DNA from: Membranipora membranacea
Taxonomy: Eukaryota > Bryozoa > Gymnolaemata > Cheilostomatida > Membraniporidae
Length of the DNA stretch: 64,000 nucleotides
Assembly: GCA_914767715.1 (NCBI GenBank)
Contig: OU612069.1
Span: 27,897,387 to 27,961,386, forward strand
Direction: 5' to 3'
Shown here: positions 1-12,327 of the stretch, in pieces
Layout of the letters: each line of letters opens with the position of its first letter
How positions within the stretch are numbered: position 1 is the first letter of the stretch
The notes under the pieces: generated by a model
What the model was told of the DNA's origin: nothing
Database searches by the model: none
Seen by the model: the letters and a program-made list of their open reading frames with translations, nothing else
Position numbers and translations under genes: made by a program

Positions 1-334
1 TACAATTAGTCATGTACATTATTGTAACTTGTGCTGACGTTTATCCTAATTCTTGATAAGCATTGATTAATCACAATTGATCATTAAAGCATCTCAATTT
101 AATCTGCATATGGGAGGGAAACTCATAACAGGAGGGAACGTCAATTAGCATTGCTTGCTACCACCTAAATTACCTGCCAGCTCTGTTACAGACTCATCTA
201 TGATGATGATACAGTCTTCCTTTCATCTAGTAAGAACTTTCAACAGCTATGGAAGAAGACCTTCGAAGATTTAAATTTCACTGTGAATCGGTGCAATTGT
301 AACCGCATGGTTATAGATGCTCAGAAATGGGTAT

Positions 335-2515
335 GTTCAGGGAAGTACCATCCTTATCATAGTTAAAAGGATTTTGCCCAATATGTTTCCAATTGTATCT
401 CTTCATTATTTTCGTACACAATGCCCAGTAAAAGTTGGTGAATTGATCTTGATAAAGCTTATCTGGGAATGATGCATGTGGGCTAATTGGTTGGAAATCA
501 AAACAAACTATCATTCACCAAACAACAGATTTGAATTCATGATTATCACTGAGTATTGAACACAGAATATTATTGTACAGGGAACTACCATCATTGTCTT
601 AATTAGAATGATTTCGCTCCATATGTTTCCAATTGTATCTCTTCATTATTTTCGTACACAATGCCCAGTAAAAGTTGATGAATTGATCTTGATAAAGCTT
701 ATCTTGGAATGATGCATGTGTGTTAACTGGTTGGAAATCAAAACAAACTATCATTCACCAAACAACGGATTTGAATTCATGATTATCACTGAGTATTAAA
801 CACAGATTATTATTGTACAGGGAACTACCATCATTGTCTTAATAGACAGTTTTCTGAGCTCTGATTTAAGCCTCTTTTCAGAGTTGTCCCCTCTCCAGTT
901 TGGTACTTTTAACCCACGCCGCATAGGAAAACAGAGCAGAAAGAGGGTGTTTCTTGAAAACCGCTTATAATAGGATAAAAATGTGTCTTGATTCATCATT
1001 ACCATCATTGAAAACCCTGAGGGGACAGGGTTTCCAAATCATCGGGGGCTTGAAAGCTGACAAATCTCAATTTTAGTGACGGAATCCATGAAAAATTCCA
1101 GGAAATTTGTTCGCAAAACAGGCAGAAATTGATATAAATGACTATCCAAATACCAAAATTATTTCGCAAATTATGTTCATATGAGTTTTCTATGGTGCAT
1201 ATTCTGATTCAAAAATCGTTTTTATCCTATTATAAGGTGTTTTCAAGCTAACCCTCTTTTTGACTCCTTTTTCCTATGCGGCATGGGTTAAAAGTACCAA
1301 ACTGGAGAGAGGACAACTCCGAATAGAGGCCTAAATTAGAGCTCAGAAAACTGTCTATTAGAATGATTTCGCTCCATATGTTTCCAATTGTATCTCTTCA
1401 TAATTTTCGTACACAATGCCCAGTAAAAGTTGATGAATTGATCTTGATAAAGCTTATCTTGGAATGATGCATGTGGGCTAACTGGTTGGAAATCAAAACA
1501 AACTATCATTCACCAAACAGCGGATTTGAATTCATGATTATCACTGAGTATTGAACACAGAATATTATTGTACAGTGAAGGACCATCATTGTCTTAATTA
1601 GAATGATTTCACTCCATATGTTTCCAATTGTATCTCTTCATTATTTTCGTACACAATGCCCAGTAAAAGTTGATGAATTGATCTTGATAAAGCTTATCTT
1701 GGAATGATGCATGTGGGCTAACTGGTTGAAAATCAAAACAAACTATCATTCACCAAACAACGGATTTGAATTCATGATTATCACTGAGTATTGAACACAG
1801 AATATTATTGTACAGGGAACTACCATCATTATCTTGATAAGAATGATTTCGCTCCATATGTTTCCAATTGTATCTCTTCATTATTTTCGTACACAATGCC
1901 CAGTTAAAGTTGATGAATTGATCTTGATAAAGCTTATCTTGGAATGATGCATGTGTGTTAACTGGTTGGAAATCAAAACAAACTATCATTCACCAAACAA
2001 CGGATTTGAATTCATGATTATCACTGAGTATTAAACACAGATTATTATTGTACAGGGAACTACCATCATTTTCTTAATTAGAATGATTTCGCTCCATATG
2101 TTTCCAATTGTATCTCTTCATTATTTTCGTACACAATGCCCAGTAAAAGTTGATGAATTGATCTTGATAAAGCTTATCTTGGAATGATGCATGTGGGCTA
2201 ACTGGTTGGAAATCAAAACAAACTATCATTCACCAAACAACGGATTTGAATTCATGTTTATCACTGAGTATTGAACACAGAATATTATTGTACAGGGAAC
2301 TACCATCATTATCTTGATAAGAATGATTTCGCTCCATATGTTTCTAATTGTATCACTTCATCATTTTCGTACACAATGCCCAGTAAAAGTTTATGAATTG
2401 ATCTTGATAAAGTTTATCAGAGAATGATGCATGTGGGCTAACTGGTAGGGAATCAAAACAAATTATCATTCACAGAACATCTGATTTGAATTCATGATAT
2501 TGAAATACCAAATAA
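335..2515. repeat. Tandem array of 240-bp units
   Basis: Seven units are visible. The landmark TTTCCAATTGTATC starts at about 386, 626, 1381, 1621, 1861 and 2101, with a variant at 2341; spacing is exactly 240 bp except where the foldback element at 843-1357 interrupts the second unit. Units differ by a few substitutions, and the first and last are the most diverged. Short open frames on the minus strand recur in each unit but are repeat-driven and look like nothing known. This is satellite-like DNA of unknown role. Confidence 0.95.
843..1357. mobile_element. Foldback/MITE element with long TIRs, no target duplication
   Basis: The element begins TAGACAGTTTTCTGAGCTC and ends with the inverse. 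The inverted arms are about 165 bp each (roughly 843-1005 and 1190-1357) with occasional mismatches, around a short AT-rich centre. It carries no coding sequence. Because the host array has a 240-bp period, the inserted length can be computed: 755 minus 240 is 515 bp, exactly the TAGACAG...CTGTCTA span. The flanks join as CTTAA|TTAG, matching uninterrupted units, so no target duplication was made. A shorter relative lies at 48183-48408. Confidence 0.88.
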
Positions 2516-3358
2516 TGTTGCTCACTGTGACTTATTGCGTAAGTGGAGTGATCATGTAAATGAAACCTCAACTACCAGTTTGACTGGTTACTAATCAGCC
2601 GATACAGCCAACTGCTCCTTCGTAGCAAACATATAATTCATGAAATACATGAATGACCTAGGACATGTAAATAAATAATTCTTGTTGTTTATTACTGCCA
2701 ATACTATTCTTAGCTTGTAGTAATTGAAGTCATCATTCAGATTGGTGAATATCAACATTTTGACGTGGGGTATCTTTCTACAAACAAGACATAATGGTGA
2801 AAATGAAGACCAACCAATGTACAAGCTAGAAAATACTCAGTGAAATTTTCATATGTTTCCTGAATATTTTATTTACTGATGATTATGACAGTTGATGTTA
2901 ATAACAACACAATGCGTACAATATACCTGCATTTTTCAGTAGCACCGGCACAGCACCATATGAGACCAAGTCCAATGTAAGAACACAATACAACAATGTC
3001 ATAAGAAAAGACAGGGCACTTTCTTAGCCCTTAGTATGACCCAATGAAAAATTTTAAAGAAGAAATTCTTGTTGTAAGGATGTGCACTATGTTGTTCATA
3101 AATTTTTGAAGCTGGCATGCCTCTGAGTCAGGTCCCTGGCATCAAGTTGGTGTCGGGTTGGAAGTACCAGTTATTGTTTTCCGATAACACTAAATAAACC
3201 TCAGAAACTGTTAGGCATACGTCTTAAAATAAATCCAACATCGTAGCAAGTATCTTAGAACTACAAGAGTCCGCTTTAGGATATTGAAGGACATCTGCAT
3301 ATTTATCCAGTTTACGCTCACTTATCATACATTGACAATAATATGTGAATATATCAAT
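2516..3358. other. No gene recognised
   Basis: AT-rich sequence after the 240-bp array. A 77-codon minus-strand frame (2591-2824) has no recognisable motif and is not counted as a gene. The final part is probably the 3' flank of the minus-strand transporter exon that ends at 3359. Confidence 0.6.
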
Positions 3359-4092
3359 TTAATCAAAAAATTGCCAGCGTTTGTGAATGGTAATCAACAA
3401 TACAATAGATAGTATATCAAGTGCCACTCCAACGTAGTAATAAGTAGCATCAGGACTTTCATAAACAACAAGCAGTACCAGATTAGGAATGCGATCAACG
3501 GAAATCAATATTCCCATAGCTGTGGCCTGCATGGATCTTGGCGCTGATATAATTGCCAACTCATACCCTAAATAAAAACAATAAAGATGTCCAATTTGTA
3601 AAGAAGCTAAATAAAGTTACTGACTGAAGAGTTGAAAAATCGATAAGTCGGAAATTTACAGACCACAGAAAAAGCAGTTTCATTTACTCTGACACAAAAT
3701 TAATAGCCAAGGTAAAAACCAAAGTTTTATTAACACCGTAGGGATCCATACGTATCCTAATATCTGAGCCTCTTTTGGCTCTGCTATGACATAGAAATGG
3801 TAAGCACCGCATTTATTTAATTCAAATTTGTTTGCAAGTTCGATTACCTCAATATATGTTCAATCTCATAGAGTGCTGGTTGAAATAACCAAGTAAGGCA
3901 TTGAATTTGAAAATAGTGCAAAGTTAAAAATTCCAATCGCAAAAAATCTAATGAATTCGATCTTACCTGCAGTATAGATGAAAGCAATACTTATTCCCTG
4001 GAAGAAAAAGTTTGATATAGAGAAGTCATATTTCCCTGAAATTGAAAAATGTAAGCTTTCAACAGCGAGTGATACCCCCGATACTTGGATGC
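3359..4092 (-). CDS. POT/SLC15-type peptide transporter, last two exons
   Basis: Two minus-strand exons join in frame. The upstream one (about 4092 to 3967) encodes a segment ending FFFQGISIAFIYTAG and stops at a clean donor (CTGCAG|GTAAGA). The downstream one (3567 to 3359) follows TTTATTTAG and reads GYELAIISAPRSMQATAMG, then two hydrophobic stretches and a stop. The pattern of a membrane segment followed by E-x-A-x-x-x-APRSMQ is typical of the last helices of proton-coupled oligopeptide transporters, which import di- and tripeptides. The protein ends shortly after the last helix, as expected. Exons for the rest of the protein are not adjacent; a 5' half of a similar gene lies at 55-56.5 kb on the same strand, but linkage across 50 kb is unproven. 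The start of the upstream exon is approximate. Confidence 0.62.
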
Positions 4093-4329
4093 TCATGTTG
4101 TTTCTTCAAAACCTGATGCAAGAACGAATCAAATGCAAAGTGAAAGGCTAGGAATAAACTTGTTCACAATTCTTTACAGAGCTTGGTATTTTAGGTAATT
4201 ACTTAGGCCATACGTGGGGAGGGGCCATCAGCGTAGACCTGATTGATCTGATCTGGGTGTATTATAATGGGAGTGGGAGGGGCTTAATTACTCACTAAAC
4301 TTACCTCCAAGTATTTATCTCTCTTTCAG

Positions 4330-4552
4330 GATATGAACTGACCCTCTGTCTTCACCCCGATCAATGCAATCCACAGCAATGGGAATATTCTACTGCCTCG
4401 ATGGATTTGGGAGCCTGATAAGCATTGCTACTACTCTTTATGCTACTTATATAGAATACTTTATGATTGCTGGGCTGTTAGCGACAGTGGTAGGCATCAT
4501 TGTCTTGATCGTGGTGGAGAAGAAAGTTGGATTAGGACTGAGTAAAAGTTGA
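4330..4552 (+). pseudogene. POT/SLC15 transporter 3'-terminal exon, frameshifted
   Basis: The exon follows the acceptor TCTCTCTTTCAG. It starts YELTLC in one frame, then after a frameshift near 4351 continues SPRSMQSTAMGIFYCLDG, followed by two hydrophobic segments and the tail VEKKVGLGLSKS and a stop. It is the counterpart of the minus-strand exon at 3359-3567 and lies tail-to-tail with it. No preceding transporter exon was found on the plus strand, so this is a broken duplicate or a gene fragment. Family assignment rests on the PRSMQ-T-A-M-G signature and the hydrophobic tail. Confidence 0.6.
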
Positions 4553-6115
4553 CCAGGATCATTCGAATGTTAGACAGTCATCCTGAGACGAAATCAAAAT
4601 CATATAAACACTAGCTTTTTAGCAGTCATTCACAGGACTATCTTTTATTACATGTATATCCTGTATCCATTATATGTCAGGAGTGTCACTGTTACCAGAG
4701 CTCTTCTAAGCAAAGTTTTTTCCGTTATACACTCTGTGAATGCACCTTGAGCACCTCTTGTCCTTACAATGTGTCAACCATCATCTGATAGCAGGATACC
4801 ATTTGTTGTAACTTGATCTTAGAATTTTCCTCTGAGGACCAAGAACACACCACTCCTTGCTCGCTTGTTTTTGTGTAGTTCATTTTGTAGCAATGCTTTT
4901 TCTTTTTTTTTTCTTTCCGTTTCATTTATTGTCAAGGGATCGATAATAAGGCTAATTAAATAATAAAACACTAAAGTAATAGATAGGTAAAATATGATTC
5001 CTCGGTACATAATTTGTTAGTACTCTGCACCATAATGGGAAATGGGAGTTGCCTTCAATTTGTGTGAGGCTGGGCAACTCCAAGGTAATCTGTGATGGCC
5101 ATTCAATCTCGAGAGTTTGGTCCATCCATTGAGATAACCATGGAGTCAGGAAAGGTTGCAGGTTCTGTGATAAGATCCTTTACGGGCGGTGCTTAGGCGG
5201 ATAAATACATAAGCAATTTAGCCTGCTTTTTTGAAGTCAGGTAGGGGACGCACATAGCAATTGCTAGCCTGGACAGGAAGGGCGCATGCTGTACGCCCAA
5301 ACCACATCAGACAGCATACCCAGGCTAGCTCCTTGCTGTGGCGGCAAAACTCACACTCACATTCATACAGCACATGGTTTTCCCTCATTATCCAGGCAGC
5401 AATACTAAAATTGCTCAACCCACTCTCCATGAATCTACTCTCTAACTTGCATAGCAAACTAAACTCTTCTGTGACAGCTGAGAACGGACACTTACATAAA
5501 ACTCGTTGGTTAACAAATCTTTGCTTATGGTATGGAGAAGAGGGAAGATATTTGAAAACATTTCTTACGTTATGTAGTACTACTACCACTTACTACTTGT
5601 TGACTAGCAGTCACCAACTACTTTCCAGAAGGTAGAGGCAATATAGCTTTTCTCCTTATCTGGTCCGGGACATCAACAAACTCCAGAGTCTTCCACCCAA
5701 GTATGCTAAGTCTTAGCCAACCACAGGTGGTGCCTCCAGAAGTCTGGAACCAGGTGGGAGACTGTTCCATAGCTTGGCCATGCTGAGCATGATTTTGTTC
5801 TACTAGTACTTGCCATTGCAGTGAGGTATCATATACTGTGTTGGTGACGCCTGGAGAAGCCTATCGTTAGGCCATAGGGATCGGCTTCTCCAGTCATAGT
5901 AGTAGTGGCAGTAGTAGTAAAGTTAAAGTAGTATAAGACAAGTATGTCACATCACGAGCGTGTGTGTGTAAATATGTGTGCATCATATATATTCATAGAT
6001 CCAAGAATGGTCACTCAAAAAACTTGATGCTAATTAAACAGTATATGAGTGGCTAACTGACTCTTTGCCTAAACTAAAGAGTTACCATTCATTACATGGC
6101 TGATGAGAAATATTA

Positions 6116-6118
<3 letters not shown>

Positions 6119-6148
<30 letters not shown>
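6119..6148. repeat. (TA)n microsatellite
   Basis: Fifteen uninterrupted TA dinucleotides. It sits about 460 bp upstream of the first recognisable HECT exon. Confidence 0.95.
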
Positions 6149-6151
<3 letters not shown>

Positions 6152-6376
6152 GCTATCAGTTGGTAGGGCATATCTTTGCATTGGAGTTGTCCGACCATGT
6201 CAGGTTATTTTATCTACCATTAATTACTATTGGGTTAAAGATGCCCAACATGATTATTTAAGAGGATTTAAGACATGATTTTTTTGTGGGTCATATAAAA
6301 TGACTCCTTATTTTTGAGTGACACTTAGTTGGGGCCAAATACACACAGATGACACTTAAAAGCACAGATTTGAATC

Positions 6377-6468
6377 TATATAAATATATATATATGCCAT
6401 ATATATATATGACATATATATATATATATATATGTATATATGTCATATGTATATATATATATATACAT
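6377..6468. repeat. Interrupted TA/ATG-rich microsatellite
   Basis: A run of TA dinucleotides broken by several near-palindromic ATGTCATAT-type interruptions. It can form alternative hairpins. No coding content. Confidence 0.85.
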
Positions 6469-6607
6469 GTACACTGTTAATGCTCAGCCTTCGAATCGAG
6501 TGGTGAATATCACTGTGTACACTTCTCAGTCAAAGCAATGAACTAAAGGTTTAGTTCATTGGTCAAAGTACCAGTTACATAACCTCATAAATGCTTATTT
6601 GTTGTAG

Positions 6608-9600
6608 CTGACGATGGCACACCAGCTATTAGGTGCAATACCAGAGCACTCCAGGGTAGTGATTACAGGTTAGCAGGTGAGATGTTGTCAACGATGACAA
6701 CCCAAGGGGGACCCTCACCAAAGCTGCTTGACTCCCTAACCTGTCGCTACATAGAGGCGGGCACCGGTGTAATGCCGCGGGTTGAAGTCCATGACATGAC
6801 GCCCACAGTGGCTGCTGCTTTGACCGAGGTTAGTGTTTTTATGTATAAAAATCATGTTTTATATTAATTATTTAATGTTAGTGCTAACTACAGCTGTGAC
6901 CAAGTCAAAAAATGGGCCAACAACCGAGCAATAAGTGTAATTTAGCACCATTTTGGAGTATGTTTATTGTCAGAGGGCAAAGAAATGCCCCGATTTCCAA
7001 TATCAATCCATTACCTCCTCTTAGGCTGGCAGTTTTGTTAAATTCAAACTCTTGTTACTTGACTTGTTAAATCCTTAATCACAGGTCTGGTGTTAACTGA
7101 CTTTTGACAAATCTGTCACTGACTACTTCTCATGTGTCAATGCTAATCACATGTGAGATGGTCTCATGTGAAAAGTATTAGTTTACAAAAATGGATGTGA
7201 AATCTTGGGAAGCATATTCTGTCAAACAACCTTATTGCCCAATTTGAGGTGGGTTTGGCGAAAATTGATTGCAGTAAGCCACTGTGCTTAGCTTACAGGC
7301 ATTTTTTCAGGGATTTCTTCTTTTGTTGGACGCAATGTTAAAGACCCCCTTCTTCTAGACCATTTTACACTTCTGTCACCTTAACCACCTATATACCCGC
7401 TCTGTTTAGACATGGGCTGATCTGAAAATTATGAGTACACTAGTTTTCTGCAAATGACGCACAATATTGCTCAAAAATACATTGTAGCTGATTTTCACTG
7501 CATAAAAAAACTTGTTTTTAAGCTACTTTATGCGTCAACTGCAGGATATTTCGTTGAGTTAATAACTAACCCATGCCTAAACAGAGCAGCTATATCTTAA
7601 GTGGTTAAGCTGGCAAAGCTGTAAAATGGTCTACAAGAAGGGGTATTTTACGTTGAGTCAAACAAAAAGTAGAAATCCCTGGAAACATGCCTGTGAGTGC
7701 AGTGGTGTAGTGCAAACAATGCAAGTTTTTTTCCACTCCAAAGTAATTTATCTCTTTGGTATTTTAAGTCAGACATTGGTACATGTACATTGTATGACAC
7801 TTGTTTTTGTTGGATTTCGACAGTATTAGTCATGCAATGTCTGTTGTCTTTGTTGGGTCATCAGGCATCAAAAGTCAAAATGTGTTTCTATATTTTCGAC
7901 CGGAGTCATCTGCAATTAGCCTAACCGGCCAATCACACACATACTTTGTTGTAGTTAAAAGCGTAGTTTCCGTACCGCTTATTGAAATTGTGCAGTCATT
8001 TCTTTGAGAAAACAACTCCCTTTTTATCTAGGGCTGGGAAGGGGTTCCAAATTCGATTTATTCGTTTCGCAGAGTTTTGTGAACTTGTGGATATTTAATG
8101 GGAAATTTTGAACTCCTTTCATCAAAATAACATCAGAAAGCATCATTTACAGACCAAACATAGTATTTTAAACCGATAATATAGTCAATATCGATAATTC
8201 GGTACTTCGGTATTCAATTTTACTACCGATAATTTTGTATATTTTCAAACCGTTACGATATATTCGGTTTATTGCACAGCTCTAATTTTAATGCATCAGT
8301 TGTTTGACTCCATTATTGCTTGCTCACAAAAATTGCACGTTATGTCTAGTTATTATTACTATTATTATTAGTATTACTATGCAAACTTTTATATTATGCT
8401 ATCTGTATTTTTGCTAGCTGCTGAATGCCGAAAGCCAGGAAGAGATTCGTACTATCATAGACAGCGAAACGCTGTCGAATAGGCTTGACATGGATGGACT
8501 GCCAACCATTATAAGTGCACAAAACAGAGATGAGTTTGTCAACTTGTATTGCTATAACTTAGTAATGCAACGAAAACCATATATAGACTAGCTGATGTGT
8601 GGCCTCAATCATGGAGGGGTAAGCAAGACTGATAATAAATTGTACACGTAATGATAAGTAACTAGACAGTCAAATTTAGTTCGCAATCAATGTTCTCTCT
8701 TTACACACGATAGTTCAACGAGTTGTGGCCAAGAATAAATGAAAAGATAGCTCATAAATCAGTATAACTATAGTATCTCTATCATTTCTTTACATTCTAT
8801 ACATTGGGCCACTCCAAATCAAACAATTGATCTATATCAAACTCTCCCCCCCCCCCCCGCCCAGTTGAAGTGTGCAATAAAACATCAGATCTTTTCCCTA
8901 TATGGCATTTCTGACCTAAGATGTAAAACAACACACCTCCAACCCCCTGTGTTCAATTCCCCATTAGAAAATAATTTTATCACGCCTCTAGTACTTCCCA
9001 TGGTCATCTGATGAGCTTCTGTTGCGAAATTCCAATCTATGAGTAGACTAGAGAAATTTTCCAAATACGACTAGTTTGGAGTTAGTCAAAAGACCACCAT
9101 ACAAGTTGATGTATGATGCAACCAATCGAGGCTGGTCATATTTAGGGGATATAGCTTGGCTTGAAATTACTCGTGGTTCACAAATGTGTGTTTGGGGACA
9201 CCTTAATAATTAATTCAGAAAATTTATTTGTTTCAAACTGTTTGGTGTTTTTAATGGGATTTTAAAATTCCCTTTATATTCAATTAAACAGCCTCTGTTA
9301 CGTCATGATGATATAGCGAAACGCTTTTGGTCGAGAGGTTTTGGCCAAAAACTTACAGCAAAGCTTTACTGTAAGTTTATGGTTTTGGCAATGCACCCCA
9401 CCATATCCCAGCCCATGGCTATCTAAACCTAGTATTTCGGTCCGATAACCACCCTTAATTGATAAGTACGTTTTTAATCAGTGGTTTTCTTGGAAATGGG
9501 ATTTGAGCAAATGTATACAATATGCTATACTCCTAATTGGCCTGTGAGGAGCACAAGAATCAGACCAAATGGGGCATGTCAAAGAGAGAATTCCCTGGAA

Positions 9601-11020
9601 CAATCGGTCAATGATACATGTATCATATAACAGTTTTACTCAGTAATCCTCGCAATTGCAGTCAAAAATAATTGCATTGTGGGAACGTTGTTTGCATGCC
9701 TAATTAACTTCAGCTTTACATACCTTATTATGGCCTTAGTGACAAAGCAAGTAATGTACTGCTTATTCTATTGACTGAACATATTAATACCAATGCATTT
9801 TACTGCATCCAAGACGAACAAACGGCAATTTCAAGGCTGAACAAAAGAATGTGTATTGCGACCGTTATCTGCATGAGACAACATAATAATATAATGTGTT
9901 TTTTTCTAGTTTTTAGATATGCTCAGGGAGCATGACCTTGTTATGCCTGTTCTTCTCTATGAGGTACAGAGGCCAGCTACAGCAGAAGTACTTAACAGTT
10001 TTAAGGTACAATATTCCACCACAGCACCGGAGCGAGACAAAGAAGAGGCTGTCTACACCAATCTGGAAGCCTTTATGTCATTGCTTGAAGGTAATGTCAC
10101 ACTAAGAGCATCAGTGTGATTTCGAGGGAAAATTGATCAGGAGCCTGGGAGGATGTCATTTTAAAACTTTTGTATGTTTTAATAAAACAAAAAAAATGTG
10201 GGTTGGTCTCTTCAGTTGTTATAACTAATTCTAATAGGCTTTATAATTAATGGGAAACTGGCTGATAATCACCAATTAGAATTTCAAAGAGATTGTCGAT
10301 GGTGGAGGGTGTTTGTTTAAAATTGGGATTCAGGTTTGAAAATAAAACAATTTTGTGATTTTTTATTGTACTGTTTGCCAGAACTGATTGGCATCTGTCA
10401 CTTTGATCATTGTTGCAGGAGGGGGGGGGGGAGGGGTAGTTGCCAGAAAATGGATGCGAGTGTAGATATCAAAATGAATCAAGAAAAGATATTTTAGATT
10501 ATCAATTTTAATATCTATGATGTTCAAAATATGTAATTTGGTATATGTGTTTTGGTGCTGATGTTGAAATTGAGTATAGTGCAGTCCCTCTCACCAAATA
10601 ATTTACATGTAGATGTGATTGCCCTTCCTGATGTATCTAACTATTTTAGACAATGAACTCATTGAAAGCATGAGTGCAGAGGTGACAGCAGATGGCAAGA
10701 AAACCGAGAAACCGAATGACCACCCTGACCTCAAGGCGACCCTGAATAAACTAAAGCATCACCACCTAATTTCATTCGCAACAGGATCAACTCGTCAACC
10801 TGCCTGTGGTTGGCCCTCGAAACCTACAATAGTGTTTGACCACAATGCCACACTAAGTTATCCTAGTGCGAGCACATGTTCTCTCACACTTTCACTACCG
10901 GTCACAGCAGCAAACGTAGCTTTAGACAGTTTTTTGTTTTGCATGGGGTTCGGGCTCTGCCATGGAGGCATGTTCAGTGATGTGTACAAATGGGAGTGGG
11001 TGAAGTGGAGTGGAGCGTAG
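6608..11020 (+). CDS. HECT-domain E3 ubiquitin ligase-like gene, C-terminal half, with in-frame TAG
   Basis: Four exons splice in frame. 6608-6828 (after TTGTAG) contains LAGEMLSTMTTQGGPSP, like the conserved start of a HECT N-lobe. 8418-8618 contains NRDEFVNLYCYNLVMQRK. 9910-10090 reads FLDMLREHD and onward. 10650-11020 carries ISFATGSTRQPACGW and the catalytic-cysteine region SASTCSLTLSLP (Cys codon at 10877). HECT enzymes take ubiquitin onto that cysteine and pass it to a substrate lysine. The arrangement resembles G2E3-like short HECT proteins. Exon 2 has an in-frame TAG at 8589-8591, where glutamine (CAG) would be usual. It could be a true nonsense mutation, a polymorphism or a sequence error. 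N-terminal exons were not found upstream. The tail after the HECT core is short and ends at TAG 11018-11020. Confidence 0.68.
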
Positions 11021-11870
11021 GGGGCCTACCCTACAAATACAGTACCACTGGTGTGTGGTGTTACATTTTAGTTAAACATAGGGTTCAATATTTTTGTGGC
11101 CCAAAAATTACAAAATAAATTTGAATGTCAAAAATAAATTCATAAAATCATTGGCATTTTATGAACTAAAATTTAACAGTTGAGGTGCACATTATATATT
11201 TCTTGTCAGAGTGATCACATAATTGGTGGAACTTTACTTATATGTACTTAAACAAACATATACGTCATATTTATATTTGTGTTCTGTGCCTTAAAGTTTT
11301 TTGTACTTTCGGTATCCTTATCATATGTGAGCAGATATGGTTTTCACTATATGTACTTACAAATAATATCATCATGGTTAATAAAGCCCAATAATAAATA
11401 ATGTGCCCAAAGATTGCGAGGTATGCTGCAAAGTCTGCATGGGGACTTGCTGTTTAGACCCCAAGTCCACTTGCGCTCTTGTAGTTTGAGGGCTCAAACG
11501 GTTTTAAATTGGGTTAGTGGTGCGAAGCTATCAAACCACTAACCCATTTTAAAAGCGCTGTTGGCAAGTCTTTGTCATCAATGTTCATCAATAAGCGAAA
11601 TTATTCAAACTTTTGTGGCACATTGAACACAGTAATAAATTCCAGTTTCTGTTTTTTCTTCAAGCTGAGACTGCATAATATCAATTGATGGATGACCTAA
11701 GTTGCATAGGCCGATGAGCAGGAAACACACGAGCATTATAGACAACACTTGGTTGTATCCGCAGACTATTTTGTTGCAAATAATTACTTCAAGCTACTAT
11801 GGAAGAATCATAATAATTATTGTAAAATAGTAAAAGACAAAATTGAAATTGCAGCTAGTCATAACAAAAG
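11021..11870. other. Intergenic sequence between HECT gene and minisatellite
   Basis: AT-rich, with no coding signal. It contains one strong inverted repeat (11502-11554), listed separately. Confidence 0.6.
11502..11554. repeat. Short inverted repeat (hairpin)
   Basis: Two 20-bp arms with one mismatch are separated by 13 bp. The left arm is TTTTAAATTGGGTTAGTGGT. It may be the remnant of a tiny foldback element; it is not followed by a T-run typical of a terminator. Confidence 0.8.
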
Positions 11871-12327
11871 TGAATTTGTAGCGGGTAAATGTCTGAATTT
11901 GTAGCAGGTCAATGTCTGGATTTGTAGCGGGTGAATGTCTTGATTTGTAGCATAGTATTTTGCAGATAACGATTTGTGGCAAAGTAAATCTCTGAATTTG
12001 TGGCGGGGTATTTTACAGAAAAAGATTTGTGGCAGGTAAATGTCTCAACATGTAGCAGGTCAATGTCCGAATTTGCGGCGGGGTATTTTGCAGAAAACAG
12101 ATTTGTGGCGGGGTAGTTTGCAGATAACGATTTGTGGCGAGTAAATCTCTGAATTTGTGGCGGGGTATTTTGCAGAAAACGATTTGTGGCGGGGAAATCT
12201 CTCAACTTGTAGCTGGTCAATGTCAGAATTTGCGGCAGGGTATTTTGCAAAAACCGATTTGTGGCAGGGTATTTTGCAGAAATGGATTTGCGGCGGGTAT
12301 ATGTCGCAATTTGTAGCGGGCCAATGT
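11871..12327. repeat. Minisatellite built from two interleaved unit types
   Basis: About 18 units share the core GAATTTGTGGCGGG. One type is 22-23 bp and ends TAAATGTCT. The other is 29-31 bp and ends TATTTTGCAGAAAAC. The two alternate irregularly. A minus-strand frame of 142 codons (11909-12337) stays open through the array and encodes a degenerate repeated peptide. This openness follows from the repeat and is not taken as a gene. Confidence 0.92.

Larger units (their letters stand above)
4553..6607. other. Intergenic sequence, no gene recognised
   Basis: Two overlapping open frames of about 124 codons on opposite strands (5218-5589 and 5261-5635) show no domain, signal or family resemblance. 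Dinucleotide TA repeats appear near the right end. Nothing else stands out until the HECT exon at 6608. Confidence 0.6.

Noticed and set aside
335-2515. CRISPR-like array
   Set aside because: Units are 240 bp and contiguous with no unique spacers, in eukaryotic sequence.
5218-5635. Overlapping ORFs of about 124 codons on both strands
   Set aside because: No domain, splice support or codon-like bias was visible. Mutually antisense open frames of this size arise by chance in a 64-kb window.
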